DNA from: an uncultured Robinsoniella sp.
GTDB taxonomy: Bacteria > Bacillota > Clostridia > Lachnospirales > Lachnospiraceae
Assembly: GCA_900539655.1 (NCBI GenBank)
Contig: UQCR01000017.1
Location: 15,129-79,128 of the forward strand
Direction: 5' to 3'
Length of the DNA: 64,000 nt
Shown one piece after another: positions 8,888 through 18,552 of this stretch. The position numbers and the translations under genes are program-made. Positions within the stretch are counted from its first letter, which is position 1; every line of letters begins with the position of its first letter. Under the pieces are notes generated by a model. It made no database searches. It had not been told where the DNA came from and saw nothing but the letters and a program-made list of their open reading frames with translations.

Positions 8888-9537
8888 TTATAGCCCACCC
8901 CCCAAACGGTTTCTATCGGGCTTAGCCCATGGGATTTCAGCTTGGCACGGATATTTTTAATATGCTCCGCAATGGCTGAGGAATCGCCCTCGGCGTCAAA
9001 TCCAAAAACCCCTTCGTATAACTGCTCTTTGGTAAATACCTGTCCGGCATGCAGTGCCAGATGCTCACAGATGGCGTATTCACCTTTGGTAAACGACAGT
9101 GTATGTTCACCTGCAACGGCAATTTTAGCCCGTAAATCAAAATGCACCCCGCCCCGGTTCAGGGTGTGTGTAGGCTGGCGCACCTCCCGCCTCAGATGGG
9201 CATTTACCCGTGCGCACAACTCTACAATGCGAAATGGCTTTTTAATGTAATCGTCGGCTCCCAGCCCAAATCCCTGTACAAGGGCAGCATCTTCCGCCCT
9301 GGCAGTCAGGAAGAGAATGGGACAATCCACCTCGTCACGGATTCTCCTGCAAAGTGAAAAACCATCCTCACCGGGCATCATCACATCCAGCAGCAAAAGG
9401 TCGTACAGCCGGCATCGGGCGGGCTGCACAGCAGAAGCATCTGTTTCAGTATCTACCTGATGCCCGTTTCTTTCCAGGGCGGTACGCACCAGAATAAGCA
9501 TATCCGGATCGTCATCGACCACTAACACTTTAGGCAT
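8863..9537 (-). CDS. OmpR-family response regulator of the lantibiotic-immunity-like unit
   Basis: 224 residues. Receiver domain with the acidic pocket VDDDPD (about 7-12), phospho-acceptor Asp in LLLDVMMPGEDG (about 53), Thr in FLTARAED and Lys in DYIKKPF. A winged-helix DNA-binding domain follows (about 125-220), ending ETVWGVGYKW. A GGAGG ribosome binding site lies 8 bp upstream of the ATG. It is coupled to the kinase gene downstream and probably activates the adjacent ABC transporter genes. Confidence 0.92.
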   Translation of the reverse strand: MPKVLVVDDDPDMLILVRTALERNGHQVDTETDASAVQPARCRLYDLLLLDVMMPGEDGFSLCRRIRDEVDCPILFLTARAEDAALVQGFGLGADDYIKKPFRIVELCARVNAHLRREVRQPTHTLNRGGVHFDLRAKIAVAGEHTLSFTKGEYAICEHLALHAGQVFTKEQLYEGVFGFDAEGDSSAIAEHIKNIRAKLKSHGLSPIETVWGVGYKWRKDSVR

Positions 9538-9576
9538 AGACTAACCTCCAATCATTTAAATCAATATTTTTATCCC

Positions 9577-10308
9577 TTATTCCTGCGTAATCTTCCCCTC
9601 CCACCTGCAAAACCACAGAATCGAAAATGCCAATACAGCGGAAGTTATGATTATTAAGGATATTACGCCATAAAAAACCGGTCTGCCGGAATATTCAAAG
9701 TAGTTTTCCAAAAACCGAATTCCCCATTCCCAGGGAATTAGCGGCCAAATTTTATCCCCAATTGCATTTTCAAAAAAACCGGCAAAAATTGTACCTGATA
9801 TTCCAAACAAAACAGAAATACTGGAACCATACCGAAAAGCAATAGGTAAATGTATGAAATATACAAACAAGTTGCTAAATAAAAAAATAGAAATAATAAT
9901 TAAGCATGATCCTAAATTTATGGAGCTGATATTCAGAATCAAACCGGCTCCCACATAGAAGCACAGTACATATATTATCATACTTACGGCTGAAAAAAAA
10001 AGCAGAAAAAGCAATTTCCCCAGATATACGCTGCTTCTGGACTCCACTAGCCCCAGTGCATTTTGCATTCCGTTTATATTCCTGTCCAGATTAGTAAAGA
10101 TTGGTACAACGATACTGACAAAAATCGGGTAACCAATCTGTAATAAAACAAAAAACATCCTCACATCCGATATAATACGGTATCCGGCAGAAGCATAATA
10201 CGCTAAAAATAAAGTTGTAACCACTATAGGCGGTAACACGTGCATTAAAATAACCGGAGTTCGTTTGATTTTGGTAAAGTTAGAAAGAAACTCCCTCATT
10301 ATGGTCAT
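9577..10308 (-). CDS. Lantibiotic-immunity-type ABC permease (MutG/EpiG-like)
   Basis: About 243 residues with six predicted hydrophobic segments; the N-terminal MTIMREFLSNFTKIKRTPV segment precedes the first one. The start at 10308 forms an ATGA overlap with the stop codon of the preceding permease gene; a longer in-frame ORF to 10419 runs inside that gene and is rejected. With the two genes upstream it would form an ATPase-E-G exporter that expels peptide antibiotics from the membrane. The gene order is the main support for the subfamily name. Confidence 0.8.
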   Translation of the reverse strand: MTIMREFLSNFTKIKRTPVILMHVLPPIVVTTLFLAYYASAGYRIISDVRMFFVLLQIGYPIFVSIVVPIFTNLDRNINGMQNALGLVESRSSVYLGKLLFLLFFSAVSMIIYVLCFYVGAGLILNISSINLGSCLIIISIFLFSNLFVYFIHLPIAFRYGSSISVLFGISGTIFAGFFENAIGDKIWPLIPWEWGIRFLENYFEYSGRPVFYGVISLIIITSAVLAFSILWFCRWEGKITQE

Positions 10309-11069
10309 TTGCGATACACCTGCTTTCCATACCACCGGGAAAAGAAGTGTGTTACAACCACCGCCCCAAGCAAGGATATCAAAACTAACAGCAAGCAGGC
10401 GCCGGGACTTAAGATCCATCTTGAACCAGACTCTATCAACATCCCGTTTGGCAAAACTCCAAAAAAGGTAACCATAAACCTCGCCGTCCAGCTATAAGGG
10501 AAAATCCAAAACAAAGGCGTCAAAGAAAAGAACAGGCCGCTCAACGCACTGGTAAATAAGTTTATAATCATAGTTGCAGCAAATCCGGTCTTTTGAACCA
10601 AAAATAAACAGAACGGGATCTGCCATAACAGAGAAAGCCACAATAAGAAGTATGCCAGAATATAATAGCCGGCATAACCGATGGCTGCAGCCGATATACC
10701 TGACCGTATGGATTCAGAGATCACCGTAATAAAAGCCAGCACTAAGGACACGATCAATAGATGTAACGCTATCAAAATTGTTTTAGCAATAAATGTCTTC
10801 TTCAAGTTGATGGGCAGACTGTAAAGTGTCCGGTAATTGTGTTTTTGATCCTTATTGTTCACTAAATGGCATAAAATTACAATCGACAGAGAGGCTAGAG
10901 GCATACACCAGTTGCAAACGACAGAGCTTGAAAACCCACCTAACCCTATACCGATAAATATAAATATAACCGATACTAAAATTAACGCTATGGGAATAAA
11001 CAGAATAAGCTTCCGAAACAGGGACCGTTTGAATTTCAGGTTTTCTACTTCTAAATATGTTCGTATCAT
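10305..11069 (-). CDS. Lantibiotic-immunity-type ABC permease (MutE/EpiE-like)
   Basis: 254 residues, six hydrophobic segments, begins MIRTYLEVENLKFKRS, typical of bacitracin/lantibiotic ABC permeases. A GGAG motif lies about 11 bp upstream, and the ATG overlaps the ATPase stop codon (ATGA). It overlaps the next permease gene in the same way, so all three exporter genes are translationally coupled. Confidence 0.82.
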   Translation of the reverse strand: MIRTYLEVENLKFKRSLFRKLILFIPIALILVSVIFIFIGIGLGGFSSSVVCNWCMPLASLSIVILCHLVNNKDQKHNYRTLYSLPINLKKTFIAKTILIALHLLIVSLVLAFITVISESIRSGISAAAIGYAGYYILAYFLLWLSLLWQIPFCLFLVQKTGFAATMIINLFTSALSGLFFSLTPLFWIFPYSWTARFMVTFFGVLPNGMLIESGSRWILSPGACLLLVLISLLGAVVVTHFFSRWYGKQVYRK

Positions 11070-11770
11070 TGAGACTCACGCTCCTTTCTGACGATGTTCA
11101 TAAACAATTCTTCCAGATTTTCATCTGCATCAATTTGATCCTGATAGAGAAGCGATCCATTGTATATGATTCCTATGTCATCGGCAACCTGTTGTACCTC
11201 GCTTAAAATATGGCTTGATATAATTACAGATATCCCGGACTCCACAAAAGCTGCTATCATTTCCCTTAATTCTTCAATACCAAAGGGGTCTAACCCGTTT
11301 GTGGGTTCATCTAAAACTAACAGCTCGGGATCGTTAAGCAGGGCTAATGCTATTCCCAGCCTCTGTTTCATTCCCAGTGAAAAATCGAATGCCTTTTTAT
11401 TTCCGGTATCCGCTAAGTCCATTCTCTTTAAAACTTCATGGCATTTATCCACCTCAATCCCCAGAAGATCAGCCCTCACTTTTAAATTTTCAAAAGCTGT
11501 TAAATTCTCATACAGCGGCGGTGACTCTATCAATGAACCGATCTTCAATAAATCTTTCCGGGTCCAGGGATGATTGTCAAATAATATTTTACCTGAGGTG
11601 GATCTGATATTTCCGGTAATCATCTTTAAAAGTGTTGATTTACCGGCTCCATTTGGTCCCAGTAAACCATAGACAGTATTTTTTCTTACAGACATCGATA
11701 ACTCTTTAATTGCATAGGTCTTTTTAAATTTTTTAGAAACATTGATCGTTTTAATGATATACTCATTCAT
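11066..11770 (-). CDS. Lantibiotic-immunity-type ABC ATPase (MutF/BcrA-like)
   Basis: About 234 residues. Walker A GPNGAGKST, signature FSLGMKQRLGIALALL, Walker B LLVLDEPTNGLDP, and the H-loop ISSHILSEV. The chosen ATG at 11770 follows GGAGG; the longer frame to 11935 runs into the upstream terminator and is rejected. First gene of the five-gene unit ATPase, permease, permease, regulator, kinase. No lanthipeptide precursor, LanB/C/M or protease gene is visible nearby, so it looks like an orphan immunity or detoxification module. Confidence 0.88.
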   Translation of the reverse strand: MNEYIIKTINVSKKFKKTYAIKELSMSVRKNTVYGLLGPNGAGKSTLLKMITGNIRSTSGKILFDNHPWTRKDLLKIGSLIESPPLYENLTAFENLKVRADLLGIEVDKCHEVLKRMDLADTGNKKAFDFSLGMKQRLGIALALLNDPELLVLDEPTNGLDPFGIEELREMIAAFVESGISVIISSHILSEVQQVADDIGIIYNGSLLYQDQIDADENLEELFMNIVRKERESQ

Positions 11771-11910
11771 CTTATTTTCCTCCATTTTACATAGTTGATA
11801 ACAGAAACCTAAAAGCAGCCAGCCGGGTAGCTTGAAACTATGGTAACAGCCAATTTTAAGGATTTTATAAAGAAGAATTCGTTTACTAAAAAATTTATCT
11901 GCAGCACCCA

Positions 11911-11946
11911 TAAAAAAACTACCCTGTTCCATCAAACAGGGTAGTT
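11911..11946 (-). terminator. Rho-independent terminator after lacZ
   Basis: 12-bp stem (AACTACCCTGTT and AACAGGGTAGTT), short loop, then a run of seven T on the minus strand. It closes the lacZ transcription unit and insulates the immunity operon. Confidence 0.9.
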
Positions 11947-11971
11947 CGTATATGATCCAAAACGGACTGTT

Positions 11972-14900
11972 TTACTTTGATAAATGCTCTTTCACGGCAA
12001 ATTTTAAAGTAAGCGGTTCTTTTGCATCAATTAAATATTCATCATGAACGGGTGCGCCCCAGCTGTCATCTCCTCCTACACCCATCTGTTTGGCAATCAG
12101 GCGGACCCATGTATAATTTACTGGCGGAAGTTCGTATATATGCATGGCATTCTCCAGCTCATAAGCGCTGTATGGCAGAACACTGCACTCAAAATCTCCT
12201 TCCAGTGCTATAAATTCAAGTCCTTCCTCATGCTCATCAGTTACGTTTATCCAACTCACTCCGGTTCGGTTCCCACACTCCTGGGGAATCAGATACGGAG
12301 TCAGATTCTGTTTGGGGGTTGTCTGATAGACACCCTTTTTGGCACCTGCTTTTCGGTCCATGTAGTTTTCCATGGGTCCGTTACCAAAATAGGATACCTG
12401 GTTCAGCCTGCTTTTCAACTTAAAATCTATTCCAAAAAGTGGAAGCGTCGGCATTTGATCCACGCCGGGATAGGCTGCCTCAACTTCCAGCACTCCGTCT
12501 GCATACATGGTATATGTTACGCTTGAAGTAAATTTCGGAATACTTCCGGCTTCATAAAGAAACGTAAAAGATACCTTTTCATCACACTCTTCCATTTGGA
12601 ATCTGTCACTTAAATACCGCTGTCCCAGACTTGCTGCCTGCCACTGGCTCAACAATGCTTCTGCCTTCATTCCACTGTCATTATCTGTGGCTGCCCTCCA
12701 GTAAGACAGCTTTGGTACCCGGGTTATATATTCTCTGCCGCTGTATACCAGTGAAATAATTCCGCCTTCCTGCTTGGAGAACATGGCAAAACAGGTTTCC
12801 GTACGGACTCCTATATTAACATCACCATGGATCACTTCTATTATTTTCCCGGTATGCCGGCAGTTACCATCTCTCGTTTCCTCGGCATGATTCCGGCTGT
12901 CCGGCTGTTTCGTTTCTTTAACGCTAAGTCTGTGGCTTACTTTATTCTTCACCTTAACAGTCTCCTGTCCAAATGCAACCTCATACCCCGCGCTTTCCCA
13001 AAGCGTATCCTCTGCCAGCACCATGGATACCGTAAGGCAGTATTCTCCCGGTTCCTCCGGGACTTCATGACCAAACGCAAGACTGGTCTTCTGTCCAGGC
13101 TCCAAACAAATGACCTGTTGGGATCCCGCAATGCATACTCCTTCTTTTTCCAGCCCGAACCGGAAACTGTAGACATCCGTATTCAGGAACAGGCTCTGGT
13201 TGACAATGGTTACCTCTCCATTACAAATATGGATTTTTACATCCGCATACAGGAATTTTACCTCCTGGGCTTTGGGTGAAGGTACCCGGTCTGCAAACAC
13301 TATGCCGTTAGTACAGAAGCAGTAATCCGTTGCCCGGTCATCAAAATCCCCTCCGTATGCCAGAACCTTCTTGCCGTTATCCAGAGTCTGGTAAACCGCC
13401 TGATCAATATAATCCCATATAAATCCGCCCTGATAACCCGGGTACTGATCTTCCAGCTTCGTATAAAGTTCCATGTCTCCCAATGAATTCCCCATGGCAT
13501 GCATATACTCACAGCTGATATAGGGTTTGGCAGGATTCGCTTTTAAATAATCCTCTATTTCCGCGGGCTTGGCATACATGCGGCTTTCCATGTCACTGAT
13601 GTAATCGTAGTCCCGGTTCCAGAACACGCCTTCATAATGTACCAGCCTGGATGGATCTGCCTTATGGAAATACTCACTGACAGATGCCAGTACATCCCCT
13701 GCATATGACTCATTCCCACAGGACCAGATCACAATGGATGGATGATTCTTGTCTCTTTCCAGCATAGAGATTGCCCGGTCCATTACGCATCCCCTCCATT
13801 CAGGACGGGACCCCGGCACATTCCAGGAAGGCTCACATGCCCCCATCTTCTGCCAGGAGCCATGGCTCTCCAGATTCATTTCGTCGATTAGATAGATACC
13901 ATATTCATCACACAACTCATACCATCTGCTTTGGTCGGGATAGTGGCAGGTACGCACGGCATTGATATTATGCTGCTTCATAAAGCGGATATCCCAGAGC
14001 ATATCCTCTTCCGTTACGCTTCTTCCTCTTTCGGGATGAAACTCATGCCGGTTTACTCCTTTAAAAATAATTCGCTTTCCATTGATGCACATGATCCCGT
14101 CAATCATTTCAAAATTACGGAATCCCACCTTTGTAGTAATGGACTCAGTCAGATGATCTGTCTCATCATAAACCTCCATATAAAGCGTATAGAGGTTAGG
14201 AATCTCGGCACTCCATGGACAAACGGAAGGAATCTCAGCTTCAATGTCAACCACTGTTGATTTCCTGCTGGCTTCTTCATACCACACTACGTCATCAGAC
14301 TTTTTAAGAAACGCCCTTATATACCCGTTCTCATCCCCCTGCATGGTCAGTCTGATATTCAGCTTACCGTCCCGATACCCGTGAATCAGCTCTCCGTTTA
14401 CGAACATATCCCTTACATGAAGCTTTGGGATGCTGTAGAGGCATACATCCCGGAAGATCCCGGAGAATCTCCAGAAATCCTGGTCTTCTATCCAGCTGGC
14501 ACTGCTGCGTTTATAGACTTCCACTGCTATTTTATTTATCCCCGTAGAAATGACATCAGTGATATCAAATTCCGAAGGGGTAAACGTATCTTCACTGTAC
14601 CCGATGAACTCGCCGTTTACCCAAAGGTAAAAAGCAGTTTCAACCCCCTGGAAAGACAGATACATCCTGCCCTCCGGCAATTCCTCCATCAGAAACTCCT
14701 TCACATAGGAACCGGTTGGGTTGTAGCTTTTTGAAATGTGGGGCGGACGCAGGTATTCCTGTCCATCCCATGGATACATTGTATTAATATATTGGCAGCG
14801 GTCATATCCCTGAAGCTGTATATGGCCGGGAACCTGAATATCACCAAAACCGGAACAGTCATAATCCAAACGATAAAAATCAACCGGACGCAGGGACGGA

Positions 14901-15046
14901 TTTTGTGCATAACAAAATTTCCAGGTTCCATTCAGGGATATTATTGTACTCTCTCCCTTAACTTTAAATCTATGATCCGAATGCGCCGGCTGGCGGTTAA
15001 CCTGGAATACCTCCGGGTCTTCCAGCCATGCTAAATCTGCTTTCAT
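11972..15046 (-). CDS. lacZ: Beta-galactosidase, GH2 family
   Basis: 1024 residues, the size of E. coli LacZ, with no signal peptide, so cytoplasmic. The GH2 signature NRHEFHPERG and VRTCHYPDQ are present. The acid/base Glu is in WSCGNESYAGD (about residue 455) and the nucleophile Glu in YISCEYMHAMGNS (about residue 520). The N-terminal sugar-binding domain, Ig-like domains and C-terminal small-chain domain are all recognisable. A strong AAGGAGG ribosome binding site is present. Last gene of the block binding protein, two permeases, YesN, YesM, LacZ, so it probably hydrolyses an imported beta-galactoside. Confidence 0.95.
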   Translation of the reverse strand: MKADLAWLEDPEVFQVNRQPAHSDHRFKVKGESTIISLNGTWKFCYAQNPSLRPVDFYRLDYDCSGFGDIQVPGHIQLQGYDRCQYINTMYPWDGQEYLRPPHISKSYNPTGSYVKEFLMEELPEGRMYLSFQGVETAFYLWVNGEFIGYSEDTFTPSEFDITDVISTGINKIAVEVYKRSSASWIEDQDFWRFSGIFRDVCLYSIPKLHVRDMFVNGELIHGYRDGKLNIRLTMQGDENGYIRAFLKKSDDVVWYEEASRKSTVVDIEAEIPSVCPWSAEIPNLYTLYMEVYDETDHLTESITTKVGFRNFEMIDGIMCINGKRIIFKGVNRHEFHPERGRSVTEEDMLWDIRFMKQHNINAVRTCHYPDQSRWYELCDEYGIYLIDEMNLESHGSWQKMGACEPSWNVPGSRPEWRGCVMDRAISMLERDKNHPSIVIWSCGNESYAGDVLASVSEYFHKADPSRLVHYEGVFWNRDYDYISDMESRMYAKPAEIEDYLKANPAKPYISCEYMHAMGNSLGDMELYTKLEDQYPGYQGGFIWDYIDQAVYQTLDNGKKVLAYGGDFDDRATDYCFCTNGIVFADRVPSPKAQEVKFLYADVKIHICNGEVTIVNQSLFLNTDVYSFRFGLEKEGVCIAGSQQVICLEPGQKTSLAFGHEVPEEPGEYCLTVSMVLAEDTLWESAGYEVAFGQETVKVKNKVSHRLSVKETKQPDSRNHAEETRDGNCRHTGKIIEVIHGDVNIGVRTETCFAMFSKQEGGIISLVYSGREYITRVPKLSYWRAATDNDSGMKAEALLSQWQAASLGQRYLSDRFQMEECDEKVSFTFLYEAGSIPKFTSSVTYTMYADGVLEVEAAYPGVDQMPTLPLFGIDFKLKSRLNQVSYFGNGPMENYMDRKAGAKKGVYQTTPKQNLTPYLIPQECGNRTGVSWINVTDEHEEGLEFIALEGDFECSVLPYSAYELENAMHIYELPPVNYTWVRLIAKQMGVGGDDSWGAPVHDEYLIDAKEPLTLKFAVKEHLSK

Positions 15047-15090
15047 TACAATTTCCTCCTTATTTTCAACTTATTCTTACATGTCTTATA

Positions 15091-16851
15091 TTAAACGGCT
15101 GCCGGGTCATTTTTGACCGGCAGTTTGATAATCACAGTGGTTCCTTCTTTTTCCTGGCTGAGGATATTTAACCCATAATCTGCACCGTACAGAAGTTTTA
15201 GACGGTCATCCACATTATTAATTCCTATGCCGGAAAAATGCTCTGATTTATCGTGTCCGCTTGAAAGGCTTAATACCCGGCTTTTCTTCATGCCCACGCC
15301 GTCATCGGCAATCTCGATATTCAGATCACTCTCCACTTTTCGGATACATACCGTAATATTTCCATTTCTGCCTGACGGAAAGGCATGGAAAAATGCATTT
15401 TCTATAAACGGCTGTAGTAACATCTTTGGAATCATGCAATCCATGCATTCCTCCATAACATCATATGCAACCTGAACCTGATCACCGTACCTGGTCTGGT
15501 TAATCAGGACGTAATTTCTCAGATTCTCAATTTCCTGTTCAATGGTGATGCATTCACTGGTATCGCTGATGGTATTTCGAAGAAGCTTTATAAATGCATC
15601 AATAGTCTGGGAGGATTTTCCTGCATCCCCCTGCCAGATCAGCCATTTTATACTTGCAAGGGTATTATAGATATAGTGGGGATTAATCTGCATCTGAAGT
15701 GCCTTGATCTCCGATCTCCGCTTTTCCTCCTGGGTGCGCATAAGTTCCTCAATATACCGTTTCAGGTCATCCAGCATAAAATTGTAGGTGGTCGCCAGTT
15801 CCCTGATCTCTTCCGTTCCCTTTACCTCCATATACTGCCCGAAATCCCCTTTTCTTATCTCGGACATTTTCCCCGCCATAATGGAAAGGGGACGGGTAAT
15901 CTGTCTGGTAATGGTTGTAATGAATATAAGTACCACACATGCAATTCCCAGGCAGATCAAAGCCATCTGCCCAATATTGTACTGATTATCAAGAGCCTTT
16001 GCATTGTCAATAACTCCATAAATAGAATATCCGAAGTAAGGCAGCCTTGACTTTAAAATGGTATATACCTTTTTATTATCTTTAAAGTTGCTGCGCAGAT
16101 ATTGTTCATCCTTACCAGTTACCCACTCTTTATCCAGGATATTGCCAATGGATTCACTTCTATTGGAAGATACTACCCTGTGAACGCTGTCTGTCAGATA
16201 GAAATCCGTAGTGTCACCGGTAAAATAATCATAGTAGTCCTTAATGTCCCGCTCCCGCATGGTAAAATAAACAATGGCATAAGGCTTGCTGCTTTCCAGA
16301 TAGGTAAGGGCTTTTGCCCCGATCAAAGCCTGTCCTCCTATGGACGTAGATGTCAGCCCATTATCAAAGTACTGGTATTGTAAGGTCTTTGGATTTTCCA
16401 GCGCCCGTTTCGACAGCTCATTATCCATAATCTCACTTACAGGTGTCGTAATATTTTCCTGCTGGTTGATATAACTTTTGCCGGTTATCCCAATTATCAT
16501 TACACTTGCATCCGATAAATCGGAACCCAGCGCCTGCTTCAAATCTCTCTGCATCTGATAAACTGTCTGAAATTCACTTTTTTTATCCATCTCCTGATCG
16601 TCGAAATACCGTCGGAATGCCCAGCTGGAATCAATTGATGCCGACACCTTCATGAATTTCTCATGACAGTCGTTTAATTCTTTTTCTACCTGCCTGAAGA
16701 CTCTCTCCTGGGATTTACCATATGTATCAATAAATATATTTTCGGACAGATGGATGACAAATGCCGACACGGCAAAGGAAACAAACACAATGCCCAGAAT
16801 CACTGTACATAAAATCTTGACCACCGTACTATTCAGATGCAGTTTCTTCAT
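15091..16851 (-). CDS. YesM-type sensor histidine kinase (galactoside block)
   Basis: About 586 residues. An N-terminal transmembrane helix (about 10-32), a large extracytoplasmic sensor, a second helix (about 285-310), HAMP, then the His_kinase motif INPHYIYNTLASIKW and an HATPase with IADDGVGM and a GIGINNVDDR tail. The ATG at 16851 follows a GGAGAGGTGA site; the extension to 16905 would overlap the regulator gene. It is paired with the YesN gene 7 bp upstream. Such pairs sense extracellular saccharides and control neighbouring ABC importers. Confidence 0.9.
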   Translation of the reverse strand: MKKLHLNSTVVKILCTVILGIVFVSFAVSAFVIHLSENIFIDTYGKSQERVFRQVEKELNDCHEKFMKVSASIDSSWAFRRYFDDQEMDKKSEFQTVYQMQRDLKQALGSDLSDASVMIIGITGKSYINQQENITTPVSEIMDNELSKRALENPKTLQYQYFDNGLTSTSIGGQALIGAKALTYLESSKPYAIVYFTMRERDIKDYYDYFTGDTTDFYLTDSVHRVVSSNRSESIGNILDKEWVTGKDEQYLRSNFKDNKKVYTILKSRLPYFGYSIYGVIDNAKALDNQYNIGQMALICLGIACVVLIFITTITRQITRPLSIMAGKMSEIRKGDFGQYMEVKGTEEIRELATTYNFMLDDLKRYIEELMRTQEEKRRSEIKALQMQINPHYIYNTLASIKWLIWQGDAGKSSQTIDAFIKLLRNTISDTSECITIEQEIENLRNYVLINQTRYGDQVQVAYDVMEECMDCMIPKMLLQPFIENAFFHAFPSGRNGNITVCIRKVESDLNIEIADDGVGMKKSRVLSLSSGHDKSEHFSGIGINNVDDRLKLLYGADYGLNILSQEKEGTTVIIKLPVKNDPAAV

Positions 16852-16858
16852 TTGGAAA

Positions 16859-18388
16859 TCACCTCTCCTGTCTGTGGCTCCGCCGCCATGTGGACGGTGT
16901 ATCACCCGTTACTTTTTTAAATACCCTGCAGAAATAACTTGGATCAGAATACCCCACCTCATTGCTTACCTGGGAGATACTCAGGTCTTTTTCCCGCAAA
17001 AGCCTGCAGGATTGTTTAATGCGGATACTGTTGACATATTCACTGAAACCGGCTTCCATATGCTGGTTGAAATAGGCGGAAAGGTAATAATAATTAAAGT
17101 TGAATACCTTTGCAATTTCCGCCAGGTCCAGATCCTGTGTATAGTTTTGGGCTATATACTGGAGAATCTGCCGGATTCGGTAATCATCTTCCGGTGTCCC
17201 CTCAATCAATTCCCGATTTAATTCCTGCCGTATCTCATTTAGGACGTCGCTAAATTCTTCCACGTAAACCGTATTATCTATTTCTTTAAAATAACGGTAG
17301 CGCAGCTCTTCTTTTTTGTTACGGCTCATATCCATTGCATCAATCAGGCTGAATATCATATTTTTAATCTGGTTCTTAAACCGGAATTCCTCCATGCAGG
17401 CCTTCATCCCCTCACAGGCATAGCCATACAGTAAATCCAGTGCCTCCCGGTACCTCTTTTCATCCAGATATTTAGAAAACCAGTTAAAATCAAATTTCGG
17501 CATTTGAACAGCCGCCTTTTTTTCTTCTATAACCCGCAGATTTATACCCTGGTAATAAAAAGCTTTATCTGTCTCCGGTAATATTACACCTTCATAAATT
17601 TCCTTAATCATAGAACGAGTGGAAAATTCCTGGCTCAGCACACCATAGATCCGGCTATGGAATACTGTCATCTGCGCCGTCATCTTATCCATAAATTCTA
17701 CTGCCTCATCCCTGTCCCCTGCCCGGAAGTTAAGTATCACACAGAGAATTTCTTCACGAAGGAGCACCGCAATATATGCATATTTGCAATCCTTCATATA
17801 ATCCATTATTTTTTCATACAGAATAGAAGAAATATCCTGACCGTTTACATTTCTCTGGCGGATACACATGCCAAAGACGCGGTAAAAAGTATAAGGAAAA
17901 CGCTCTACGATTTCAGGCCCTGCAAACTCCTCTGACTTACCCATCAGATAGTCTTCCAGGCTTTTCTCAAGGCTTATTCCCTCTTCTTTCATCAGGATCA
18001 TTCCTGGTATCCTCATTGCTGTTGTCTTTAAAATCCCAAGCAGTTCCTGGGGATTTAAAGTGGGTTTTAGAACATAGTCAACAGCTCCATTTTGCAGAGC
18101 GCCTTTTACATAATTAAAATTATCATAACTGCTGAGAATTATAATCTGGATTTCCGGATAAATTTTCTGAACCACCTTAGAAAAATCAACCCCATCCATT
18201 TGAGGCATTACAATATCGCATAGTACGATATGGGGACGCAGGCTCACCAGAAGCTCAAGCCCCTCTTTGCCGTTTGCAGCCTCCCCTACTATCTGAAAGC
18301 CCTGCCTTTCCCAGTCCACCATATGCTTAATTCCCTGACGCATTATATATTCATCGTCTATAATTAAGATTCTGCAATAATCATTCAC
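16859..18388 (-). CDS. YesN-type response regulator with AraC DNA-binding domain
   Basis: About 509 residues. Receiver with IIDDEYIM, phospho-Asp in LCDIVMPQMDG (about residue 53) and LKPTLN; a long middle region; a C-terminal AraC double HTH (about 400-505) including YYLSAYFNQHMEAGF and GYSDPSYFCRVFKKVTG. No ATG is suitable: a GTG at 18388 after GGGGGGAAAG is preferred over the TTG at 18424. Likely activates the adjacent transporter operon; candidate direct repeats lie at 21834-21869. Confidence 0.88.
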   Translation of the reverse strand: MNDYCRILIIDDEYIMRQGIKHMVDWERQGFQIVGEAANGKEGLELLVSLRPHIVLCDIVMPQMDGVDFSKVVQKIYPEIQIIILSSYDNFNYVKGALQNGAVDYVLKPTLNPQELLGILKTTAMRIPGMILMKEEGISLEKSLEDYLMGKSEEFAGPEIVERFPYTFYRVFGMCIRQRNVNGQDISSILYEKIMDYMKDCKYAYIAVLLREEILCVILNFRAGDRDEAVEFMDKMTAQMTVFHSRIYGVLSQEFSTRSMIKEIYEGVILPETDKAFYYQGINLRVIEEKKAAVQMPKFDFNWFSKYLDEKRYREALDLLYGYACEGMKACMEEFRFKNQIKNMIFSLIDAMDMSRNKKEELRYRYFKEIDNTVYVEEFSDVLNEIRQELNRELIEGTPEDDYRIRQILQYIAQNYTQDLDLAEIAKVFNFNYYYLSAYFNQHMEAGFSEYVNSIRIKQSCRLLREKDLSISQVSNEVGYSDPSYFCRVFKKVTGDTPSTWRRSHRQER

Positions 18389-18552
18389 ACTCTTTCCCCC
18401 CTGTAAATGAAAGCGCCCTCCCAATCAGTAATATAACAGGATGACGCTACCATATTTATTCAAAACTATTTAGTTTCAGTATAATATATAAAACCATAAA
18501 AATGAATATTAATTTATCTGATTTTATTTAATGGAGAATAGAAATGACCCGA

